Positions 8,352-17,130 of a stretch of DNA of 23,125 nt are shown piece after piece. The DNA is from Silene noctiflora (taxonomy: Eukaryota > Streptophyta > Magnoliopsida > Caryophyllales > Caryophyllaceae). Both the position numbers and the translations under genes were made by a program. Below the pieces are notes generated by a model, which saw nothing but the letters and a program-made list of their open reading frames with translations, did no database searches and was not told where the DNA came from. Each line of letters begins with the position of its first letter. Within the stretch, counting starts at the first letter, position 1. The DNA is taken from positions 62,779 to 85,903 of the forward strand of contig VHZZ01000376.1 in the NCBI GenBank assembly GCA_009801015.1, given 5' to 3'.

Positions 8352-9080
8352 AGTGAGTGTTTTATTTAATTTGTTTTAATATTAAGACGGATAAAATCGT
8401 CTTAAAAGAGACATGTTTATTTTATAATTTTTGAGTCTTGGATCTTTATAAAAAAAAAGTTGTTGTGGTGGTCTGACCGTAGTGGTCACGGTCGTCGGCA
8501 CTCGGCAGCACTTGTGGACCTACAAAATAAGGGTATATACTTGATGCCACAACCTCAACATGCATTGTTAGAAAGAAGTAGTTGTATTTTTCTTTATTTT
8601 GGTTGTTTATTATGAAGGGTCAATACAATACAACGACATGTTAGAAGGTAGCTAGAGGTGAGGCCATGAGCAAAGAAATTAATCGATATTTTATGACCCG
8701 AAATAGAATTGAATTATAATTTTAAAGATCTAAATATTTTGTTTATTATTGATTCCGATATTGAAATAAGTTTATGAGTGAAAAATCTGGTTGGGTCCAA
8801 GTTTAAAGTTAAAAAATAAATTGTATGCTTGAATTTTAAATTGAATTTTTAATTTTTATCTTTACACGGAATTATATTCATGCGAGTCTTTTATTTTTGT
8901 TAACATTACAATTATTTACTTTGTTTTGTTGTTAAGTATTTACATTTGTTATTTAAATTCACCAACTTTTTTTAGTAATTCTCGGCTTTGTTTGGATCCT
9001 ATAAACTTTTTATTAGGTAGGAAATATGGAGTTTGAACATATTTGTAATACGCTATATGTATAAAGTAAAAATTGCATTC
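8352..9080. other. Spacer, nothing firm
   Basis: An AAGACGGATAAAATCGTCTTAA foldback of about 22 bp lies at about 8385-8406 and belongs to the AAGACGG repeats seen elsewhere in the window. The rest is AT-rich with no supported feature. Confidence 0.45.
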
Positions 9081-9129
9081 TAAAGTTCTTGACGGGTCAA
9101 GAAGTTGGTTTCAGATAACCAGTTTTTTT

Positions 9130-9240
9130 TATATGGTTATCTTTTTTTTGGTGCAATAGGAGCTATAATGACAAATTTGATGATGACGATATTTGAACTC
9201 AGGTCATGAGCAATGAGCATCACCTTACAAGAATTTATCA
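9130..9240 (-). mobile_element. Possible tRNA-derived SINE fragment
   Basis: Read in reverse, GATGCTCATTGCTCATGACC is followed by GAGTTCAAATATC, which resembles a Pol III B box and tRNA T-arm. No A box or tail is certain, so this may be a decayed SINE head. Confidence 0.25.
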
Positions 9241-9436
9241 GAGAAGCTATCTAAATTCTAACATCTGCTTATTTGTGGTTATTAAATGACAAAAAACTGT
9301 ATACCTATTTATAAAACGGAGTATATCCGATTTTGGAAAATTATGGTTTAAATAGGGGTATTTGAACCAAATTTGAAAATTGGTTCGAATACCTAGATTT
9401 GCACTCTTTTTTCTCTGAAGGACTAGAGAATTTTTC

Positions 9437-9876
9437 CGGATAATACACGCGGTGCCCTTGAGGTTTGATATTTTGTCCGAAATACCCAATTTTTTGATCC
9501 GGGGACTTTAAGAGGCCATAACTCGTGTTTACGATTTCCGAAAGTGATAATTTTTTTTTTCAAATCGATCATCTTTCCGAGAACTACGATTTCAAAAAAA
9601 AATTATCGTATTTGGATCCCGTGGCTAGGAGTTATTGCGTGTCAAAGTTTTTTTGACCGAACAAACTTTGAGTAACCATATCTCTTGGTCACAAATTCCA
9701 AACTCAACAATTTTTTTTTTCAAGTCGTAGTTCCCGGAAAAATGATCAATTTGAAAAAAAAAATTCTCACTTTCTAAACTCATAAACACAAGTTATGACC
9801 TCCTAAAATTTTCCGGATCAACAAATTGGATATTTCGGGCAAAAAAGCAAACATCAAGGCACGCCTGGATTTTCCA
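9437..9876. mobile_element. Mutator-like foldback MITE, copy B
   Basis: This 440-bp relative of the element at 6669-7112 begins CGGATAATACACGCGGTGCC. Its right end, in reverse, reads TGGAAAATCCAGGCGTGCC. The asymmetric centre (TAGGAGTTATTGCGTGTCAA) is read here on the plus strand but on the minus strand in copy A, so the copies lie in opposite orientations about 2.3 kb apart. The flanks GAATTTTTC and GAAATTTTT match at 7 of 9 positions. No coding capacity. Confidence 0.6.
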
Positions 9877-9884
9877 GAAATTTT

Positions 9885-10550
9885 TCCCCTTTTTTACGTT
9901 TTGATCGTGCGGACTATCAACAAAGTGCCCAGAATTCAATGGCACTTGGAATGAAGAGCTAATGACTTTGAGAAAAAAAAAAAAAAAAAAGGAAAAGAAG
10001 TCGTCGTTCAAAAAATCATCAAGTGTTTAAAAAATCATAAATTCCACAATTGACTTGGAAAGAAAAATACTTGTAATTCTTGATTCATCATTTTTCATGT
10101 GCATTTTCATTTCACAAGTGACAAAGATGCGTACCAAACAACTCATTTCATCAAAGTTTCATGACAAAAATGCGTACAGAATTATATAACAAAATCGGTT
10201 TGATGTCAATTTTGCGTATCCAATTATTGTTTTTTAGACTACGTACATGCATTTCATGCTTTTAAAACCACAATAGTTGCATTTCAATTGCAATTTTTTC
10301 ACGTTACCATTATCTATGAGTGATTCTAATACTCCGTACTAGTTCTCAGCCGATCATAGATATCAGAAGATCTCGCTTGTGACCATCAAAGTTTACAGCT
10401 TGTGACGAAACAGTTTTGTCACAAATTAGAATTTGTGCACAATTTTATTGTTTGGCCATGTAACCCTGTTCTTTAGAAATTAATTTCGGGTGTTTTCAGT
10501 TCGATGAAGTCAGTTTCATTTAGTTCAGCTCTCTACTCAAACTGACTCTT
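9885..10550. other. Spacer, nothing firm
   Basis: It contains an 18-base A-run near 9975-9992 and AT-rich sequence. A TGTGAC..GTCACA-type inverted segment near 10377-10425 may be a remnant of a small element. No gene is supported. Confidence 0.4.
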
Positions 10551-10790
10551 AGGTCCCGTTTTTTTGGACTTAGAGTCTTCAGTTTTATACCCATTTTTCT
10601 ATAAGTTCACCTTCTTAAGTTCAATCAATTCATCTCTTATAAGTTCAATTCAGCTTCTATAACTCTATAAGTTTAGTTCAGTTCTTATAAAATAAATTCA
10701 GAAAATTTAGCTCCTATAAGTTCAATTCAGCAAAGTTTCACTCATATAATTAAGTTCAATTCAGATATATTAAGTCCAAATGAAAAGCGT
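10551..10790. mobile_element. Small TIR element rich in CTATAAGTTCAATTCAG
   Basis: The left end AGGTCCCGTTTTTTTGGACT and the reverse of the right end (ACGCTTTTCATTTGGACTTA) share a GTTTTTTTGGACTTA-like core. The interior is a degenerate array of CTATAAGTTCAATTCAG units. It is probably a non-autonomous DNA transposon; the superfamily is unclear and no target duplication is certain. Confidence 0.4.
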
Positions 10791-10980
10791 CTAACTCACT
10801 TCATTCAATTCAATTCGGTTTTAATTCTATTCATTTTATTTTAATTCAGCTCTTTCAACCGGAAAAAACATAAACTTTCCATGGATGATTGTGGTATACG
10901 TAAGTAAAGAAGACAATATTATTGTGGATAAAAGTACTTGACCTACCATCCCTTCTTACACTCCCTAATTGGTTTGTTAA

Positions 10981-11176
10981 TTGTTTTTTTTTTTAGTGTT
11001 GATCTGGAGTATCCCCTGCCGATAGCTGAGGCAATCTTTTTCGGAATACTGAAGGTAGCTTAATGGGTAGACCCCTCAAAGTTTGATTTTTTCATTCGCA
11101 AAAGTCAGAAATCAAACCCCTGACCACTTGTTTAAGAAACGAAAGTCTTTACCACTCACAGTAACCAACTTCGGTT
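10981..11176 (-). mobile_element. tRNA-derived SINE with 8-bp target duplication
   Basis: On the minus strand the element starts near AACCGAAGTTGGTTACTGTG, has an A-box-like GAGTGGTAAAGAC and a B-box-like GGGGTTTGATTTC, and ends in an A-rich tail next to the flank. The flanks on the plus strand are both TTTGTTAA (10973-10980 and 11177-11184), an exact duplication. The length of about 196 bp, tRNA-like head and A tail fit a plant SINE. Confidence 0.6.
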
Positions 11177-11409
11177 TTTGTTAAATAATGTGATAGGTTC
11201 ATAATTAAAAATATTATGGAAGTAGACAAAATAATAACAAAATTAGAGAAGTGATGTTACACAAAAATAGAAATTGAGAATAACAATTGAAGCCATTTAT
11301 GTGCACTAACTAGAGATAACAATAATGGAACAATGTTAGGATTGTTTGCATTTAGTTTAGCTTCACACGCCATTTATTCCTCACTTGGAAATTTCATCAC
11401 CTAATAATG

Positions 11410-11650
11410 TGTTGATTTGGAGTATGTCCATCGATAAATAATTGAGGTATCGGGTCATTGTAGGGTAAGTTTGGTTTTCTTTATTTGTGAAAGGCAATAA
11501 GCAAAAGATTGATACTCTAGGCTGCTTATCGATAGACCCCTTCTAAGTTTAATTTTCTTTATTCGTGAGAGACAAGAATTAAACGATTGACGTACAAGTT
11601 GTTTAAAAGGTGAGAGTCTTTATTACTCACACAAATCCATTTGGGTAGGC
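11410..11650 (-). mobile_element. Older SINE relative with internal duplication
   Basis: It shares with the SINE at 10981-11176 the head (GAGTAATAAAGACTCTCACC in reverse), the body (GGGGTCTA, TACTCCA) and the end AATCAACAC. A segment around TTTTCTTTATT(T/C)GTGA(A/G)AG occurs twice (about 11473-11497 and 11551-11575), so this copy is longer. No A tail or target duplication is visible, which suggests greater age. Confidence 0.45.
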
Positions 11651-11859
11651 TTTTGGTTATCGCTTATCAACAAGTACTGCCTCATCTCAAATTTTATCGT
11701 CCCCTTTTCCCCAATTTATCCCAAAATGATTATTCCCTTTGGCCCTTTCTTAATTTAATAACTATTTACGCTACAAATTATTCATGCGGAAGAGAAAATG
11801 TTATCCCCACTCGAGCCAAGACATAACTTTTACTTGTTCAAATAACCACAAATTCTCAT

Positions 11860-11984
11860 TTAAGACGGCCACAAAAATGCAAGTGGGTGGGAAATGGATA
11901 TACCCACTTGCCTCTCACTTGCATTTGTGTGAAAGAGTCACTATCTGTCTTAAGCTTAAGACGGACAGTGATCGTCTTAAGCAA
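11860..11984. repeat. AAGACGG foldback element, copy 1
   Basis: TTAAGACGG at the left and CTGTCTTAA at 11945-11953 bracket inverted copies of AAATGCAAGTG(G/A)G. A second small palindrome, TTAAGACGGACAGTGATCG and onward, follows to about 11984. A relative lies at 13513-13656. Confidence 0.45.
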
Positions 11985-12009
11985 GACCTTCTGTCAAATA
12001 ACAATTAAG

Positions 12010-12480
12010 GTGAAGTAGGGTCAGGAACAACTAATCACTTTATGATGATATCCATTTTGCAAGTTCGTTAATGCGGATCCAAGGTTCTCACATTGTTCTC
12101 ATGAGACTTACTGTCAATCAATCTATTGTAAAGCGGTTTTATCTTAATGAGTATTAACTAAAACGGATCATCATATTGTTTTGAAAGAAAAAGCAAATTC
12201 TTACAAAGCAATTACAACTTACAAACTCATTTTACACAAATTCTCGGATAAAGCAGCCTTCTAAAAAAAACAGTAAATTTTCTGAGAGACGGTCTCTCTC
12301 CATTGCGAGCAGGGAAGTGTGTAGACAAGTAAAATGTAAATGGGCTTAGGAAGAACAATGTATGATAGATAAGACTTTGTACAAAATTCGAAGTTGACCC
12401 TGTTTTCTAATTCTTCATCACCAACACAATTCACCAAATTTGTCATTTTAGCAATTTGCCATTTTCGATTGATTTCTCAA
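12010..12480. other. Spacer downstream of the KEN-box gene
   Basis: No gene is supported apart from the likely 3'UTR of the gene ending at 12482. A GAGAGACGGTCTCTC palindrome lies at 12285-12299. Confidence 0.4.
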
Positions 12481-12481
12481 A

Positions 12482-12982
12482 TTACACGAAATCGCTATTT
12501 AAGATCCTGTGACGATTGTAATGCTTCTCCATGAAAACCTTGGATGCTCCTCTGATTGCTTTACTCCATGTCTACATCCAAAATCAAGTATAGAACTATT
12601 AAGTACAGTGGCGGAGCTAGTATTTACAATCGGAGGCAAACGAGTCATGATATAAGGGAAATTCGAAAAATACTCATATCTCATTTGTCACAATCAATTC
12701 TTAGCGTTTATTTTTTAAACAAAGATGATTAGATAAAACGTAAAGAAATGACTAAGACATTCAAATAAGAAAAACGTAAAAAAAATCCGGACAAAGAAGT
12801 ATATACCTTTTCAATAGCACCAAGAACAGATTTATGCCTAAAACCTCTAGAATGTGATTTCGAAATCCCAAATTTCTTAAGCAAAGTTCCTGATGATGAT
12901 GAACGACGATTATTCATTTGTTGCGGAAGTAATGATTTTCTCTCAATCTTCTTTAATAAACTCCCACTTTGATTAATATTAA

Positions 12983-13025
<43 letters not shown>

Positions 13026-13268
13026 ATTAATATTCTCCTTTGATGGACTATTATTTTCCTCTTCTTCAATACTATCACTTCTACTAACAATGTCAGCCTT
13101 CTTTTTTCTCCCTAATCTCGGCCGCTTCAACGTAGATTTCCGTGGTACCGGACCCGTCTTCTCAGTATCGGAATCAGAGTCGACTTCGGCGAATTTATGA
13201 AGGATTTTGTCTGATGAGGCTTTTGTAACATGTTGGACTTTTGGAGGTGATTGTGGTTGTATTTCCAT
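12482..13268 (-). CDS. Small basic KEN-box protein, probable G2/M factor (183 aa, two exons)
   Basis: Exon 1 is 13268-12807 (154 codons, donor AAAAG|GTATAT). Exon 2 is 12571-12482 (acceptor GGATGTAG, 29 codons and TAA). The phase is clean, and the continuation TWSKAIRGASKVFMEKHYNR fits the basic C-terminus. I do not recognise the family. Visible parts: an acidic-serine patch (30-36), an NLS-like KRPRLGRKKK (48-57), an acidic stretch (68-71), a KEN box (77-79), 13 asparagines (83-95), RxxL motifs (49-52 and 110-113), a serine run with paired LLKK motifs, and a basic end. KEN and RxxL are degrons of the anaphase-promoting complex. With the MSA promoter element this suggests a mitotic nuclear protein degraded at mitotic exit, which is inference. 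The 235-bp intron contains a GTGGCGGAGCTAG sequence common at plant repeat ends. Confidence 0.65.
12967..13035 (-). repeat. (ATT)n microsatellite coding for polyasparagine
   Basis: Uninterrupted ATT repeats on the plus strand encode 13 asparagines on the minus strand, with Asn-Ile alternations on both sides. It lies inside exon 1 of the KEN-box gene, just after the KEN motif, and is likely to vary in length between individuals. Confidence 0.85.
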
Positions 13269-13440
13269 TGTTTTAATCAGCCAGTTGATTACGACCTTAC
13301 TTGAACAGGATCGATTCTATAGACTCGGGGTTTTTGTAAATGTAATGTAATGGAGATTGGAGTGTAGTGGGTTGATGAGGAGTTGAAGTGAATGTGAAAA
13401 GGGACCGTTTTGATGGATGAGAAGTGGTGGGGGTGAAGAG

Positions 13441-13456
13441 AAATATAGCCGTTAGG
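13441..13456 (-). promoter_or_regulatory. MSA element and TATA box of the KEN-box gene
   Basis: On the minus strand CCTAACGGCTA (13446-13456) fits the mitosis-specific activator consensus YCYAACGGYYA exactly. This is the site bound by three-repeat MYB3R factors in G2/M genes. It runs directly into a TATA-like CTATATTT (13441-13448), about 175 bp upstream of the ATG. The overlap with the TATA box is unusual. Confidence 0.55.
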
Positions 13457-13512
13457 GACAGAGCGGCATGTGATGAAGGAAGAGCATAATTACACCAATT
13501 TAAATTTTCATT

Positions 13513-13656
13513 AAAGACGGCAACTATCCGTCAAAAGGCGAAGACGGATAGTGTCCCTTTCACAATATACAAGTGACACTATTTATGGGGTGCTTCATTT
13601 CTCCCCCCACTTCACCTCCCACTTGCCTTATTGTGAAAAAGGTATTATCCGTCTTC
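13513..13656. repeat. AAGACGG foldback element, copy 2
   Basis: GAAGACGGATAGTGTCCCTT at 13540 and, in reverse, GAAGACGGATAATACCTTTT ending at 13656 are inverted repeats that continue into TTCACAATA..CAAGTG. An outer GACGG/CCGTC pair lies at 13516-13532. It is related to the element at 11860-11984 and sits just upstream of the KEN-box gene promoter. Confidence 0.5.
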
Positions 13657-13659
13657 AGC

Positions 13660-13983
13660 TTGGCAACACGTTTGGCATAATTATGACATTTGGAGGTTGG
13701 ACAGACCATTTAATAAATAATAGTATTATGCATGTTTTGTGGATCATAGAATATAGCTCGATTGCGCGCCTATCAATTATTCAAGTACGGATTAGTCTTA
13801 TTTTAGTGTGTGTACAAGGGAATATAGGACCACCTTGCCGGATTCGGGAAATCGTTTATTAGAGCTATTTACAAATCGTCTCATTCATTAAACCCGATAT
13901 GTCTAACACTCATAATAAGTGGGTATGGACTATGGACAAATCATTTTTTCGAAATTTAGAGAAGTCTGACACGTTAACCTGGC
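13660..13983. other. Spacer, nothing recognised
   Basis: No supported gene, RNA or bounded repeat. Confidence 0.4.
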
Positions 13984-14377
13984 CTAAACCTTTATTCCAC
14001 TTGCTCGTAGGCTACGAACAAGTTCAACCCATATTTGACCCATGATCGCACTTGGGTCTTCTATAGAAGTGGATCTAGAGTCGAGACCATTAAAAAGAAA
14101 TAATTCGTGGTTTCCTGGTAAGAAATTGAGAGGATTTCGTTGATACATGTATTTTTGAGGGACAATTTTATCTATTTTATGCATTTCCAATATTTTACTT
14201 ACATTGTCTAACAATATAAGAACACCTCGTATTTTCCTTCACAATCACATCATCCCTCACTCCCTCCGGCCTCCCATAAGTCCCATTCATGCTGCTTTGA
14301 CCTTTGGACACCGTCATCACATCGGCACGGGAGATCAAGAGCAACCCTTTATTCACCAAACCTCCCTGAGGTGTCAT
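13984..14377 (-). pseudogene. Possible broken fossil resembling a phage terminase large subunit
   Basis: Minus-strand translations here show a pattern like the N-terminal ATPase part of tailed-phage large terminase (Terminase_3 type): an NTR..YIVRQ strand-like segment, then NPLNFLPG, F.FNGLDS, a SI turn and a GQIWVEL end. In the phage family the matching order is an R-rich strand, NPL..., F.GLDDP..., SI... and W.EE. The region is broken and covers only a small part of a terminase, and a classical Walker A GKS is not seen. It looks like an old fragment. The call rests on pattern memory alone and could be chance. Confidence 0.22.
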
Positions 14378-14379
14378 GT

Positions 14380-14880
14380 AGTTCGATATTCACCGACGAC
14401 ACTAAAAAGTGCACCGTGTAGAAGCATAAATAATGCATACCCTAAACCTTTTTTTAAAAGGAGGCGCGCAGGATGTCCTCGGAGTTTGAAAACAAGTCAA
14501 GATCCGAAACAAAATTATTAACGTAGCTAGAAAACAATATGGTGAACATGTGATGGAACATTGGTACTCATCCCCTAGGAGTCAATCTTGCCAGTCAATC
14601 TAGGGAACATCTCCTAGGAGTCAATCTAGGGAGCATCAAGGCACAAACGAGGATAACCTCATACATCGACAAACGGAATGTCTCGTACTCTTGACAAAAG
14701 TCTACACAGTGTGAGATCGTCTTAACCTATAACTACTGTTAATCAAAAGTTACTCTAACTAAACTACACAAATCTTACTACAATACGATGTACTTCTACT
14801 TAGCACAAGTACTAGACGGACAAAAACTACAAAACCACCCTGGGGTGGCCGACTCCATAGCGCCACCGGCCTCTCAATCC
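14380..14880. other. Spacer with short repeated CCTAGGAGTCAATCT units
   Basis: CCTAGGAGTCAATCT occurs at 14574-14588 and 14612-14626, with a partial copy between them (AGTCAATCTAGGGA). No gene is supported. The stretch after about 14880 probably contains the downstream region of POLD2. Confidence 0.4.
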
Positions 14881-15104
14881 AAGATAACAAACACGACTGA
14901 AGTTTACTAACAATATGTTACAACTTACAAACACAATAAAATGCGGCTCCATTTACGCTGTTGCATGCCAAACAAAGAAGTCGCCTCAGCCTGCACAAAT
15001 AACAAATGTCAAAAGGCCTGGACCATCTTCCTCTGGTTGATTGATATAGAGCTTTCTGGCTCTGCCAAGCTTTAGAATAGGATTTACAACAAAGAATCCA
15101 TAAA

Positions 15105-15110
15105 TTTATT
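15105..15110 (-). terminator. Polyadenylation signal AATAAA of POLD2
   Basis: A minus-strand AATAAA lies about 75 bp past the POLD2 stop codon (15185-15187). It is the nearest canonical signal, but plants often use variants. Confidence 0.45.
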
Positions 15111-15184
15111 CTTGTATATGACATGAACAATCATGAATAAGAACAGTTACCCCAGTTTTTCAAGGTCTGCTGCAAACGGCATTA

Positions 15185-17095
15185 CTAGTTGAACTGGGCC
15201 TCAAAACTGAGAGCATTGCACTCCAAAGTTCTCAGATTAACCTGCAAAAATGCATTGAACTGCTTACTAACGTACATAAATAAACTTTCAGATCAAATAA
15301 TGCAGATAGCGGATGTGACAAAAAGCTTACCATGACGGCAACACCAGTCTCGCAAAATTTAGGAATTGAAATGATTCGAGTTACTTGCTTTTCAGGCCCT
15401 ATACCATTACAAATAAATTGTCGGTCTTATATACAGAAGCAAGTTTAGATAAAAAGTTACAAGTGGAAGATTTAAAAATAAAGGATACCTTCAATTAAAC
15501 GATTTTCAAAAGTGGCCTGATTCCCGACGAAGTAAACGTGAGGGCAGCTCTCAAGTAGAAAAGGATCCTTATCCGTATACGGGTAGCATCCTAAAAGAAT
15601 TCAAAGGTAAATTTATCAAATGCTCATTAAGTTTCCAAAGAAGAGTTTCCATGAGCCCATGACAAATGATCACAAAAAGTTCAGTGAAAATGTCGACCTT
15701 CCAGAGTTTAACATGGATTAAATATGATTAATGTAAATGAATTTTTGCTACTTGACGAGGAAGCTTAACGACATTGGATGCTCTATTCCCAAGTGAAAAA
15801 AAAAAGTAATCAGAATTAGTTTTACCTAGGGTATTGGGAGTGGTTGGAGCAAGATGCCTCCATCTCAATGTCCTCTCAATAAATTCAAGATTATCCTTTG
15901 CGTCCGAATATTTTGCAAGATCATCAATGTTCTGGCCTGATGTCCCGACAAATCTGAATGATGCAACACACTGGTGAGTATTACGGCTACTAGCCTACTA
16001 CATTTCAATTTTGCTGTTCTCAGTTTGATTTTGGTGGTCAAGTGTTTACACCTTCCCAACTAGAAAGTAAAATTTGACTAAGGTGATTCATCCAAACAAA
16101 TATGCTAAACGTATGACGTATAACTATGAAAATCAAATGGAGAAGATATAGATGTCGGATGGAGGATAAACATATAACTAGACGACTAGATGTTTAGAAA
16201 ACAAAGAAAGATCATTTTACCTTATATTATCAAGCTCGAAGGAATGAGGATTTGTACAAGACCTAAAGGTGTTATAAACTGAAGACCCAGGGAAGAGACA
16301 TCTATGTAAAGGCTGCAAAATTACATACCAAGAAAAATATTAAATACTGCTCGAAGGAAAATCAAGCTAAGATTATATTGACGCTTATATCGGATGAAAA
16401 GAACCTGTTGGGGTAGAGAGGCGTTTGCTGGGTCACTTGTCCCGGGCATGATATCCAGTGACACAGCAGCAGCAATCTATCAATCAAAAACAGGTTACCT
16501 CGGCACACTAGGAAATAACTAGCACACAGTTATCAGGAACACTATCATGTAAGCGTCAGAACCTGAGAAAGTGAGATATCAAGCACTTTGATAGGCTCGA
16601 ACAGGCTAGATTGATCTTTTGGACCCAAGTTCTGCACAAACAGACATTATCGACAAAAAAAGCATAAGTATAGTTTCCTTGAACAAATTGTTAGCCCGCC
16701 ACACACCTTACCCTAAGCAAACTAACAATAAATATATTACTGGCTTATCAGACCCCTAATATTGAGGGAGACCGCTGACAAGATAAAAATAAGTTGATTT
16801 TAAAACCTGGCGAACTAATTAAATACTCCCGGGACTAGAGATTTAAATTAATCTTGTGATAAATCCAGTCAAAGATGACTAAGGTAAACATAAATATGGA
16901 CTTAAAGCATAAACCATAAATATGTGAACTGCTACCAGATGAGGAAACATATGAAGAATAAAACGTAAACATCATCGAAGATTATTTACGCACAACATTA
17001 TATAACCTGTCCATTAAAATGTCCTTTGGGAAGTTCCAAAGAATTCCCAGCAATTACTACATGAACTATTTCTGCAGCCATCTTCTGTTCCTGCT

Positions 17096-17130
<35 letters not shown>

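Noticed and set aside
9247-10011. Two minus-strand frames of 80 and 72 residues
   Set aside because: They overlap the ends of foldback copy B and homopolymer runs, with no conserved pattern.
12499-12684. 61-residue minus-strand frame
   Set aside because: A shadow of exon 2 and the intron of the KEN-box gene; the spliced frame fits better.
14204-14521. 105-residue plus-strand frame
   Set aside because: Opposite strand of the possible terminase-like fossil and its upstream sequence, with no recognisable domain.
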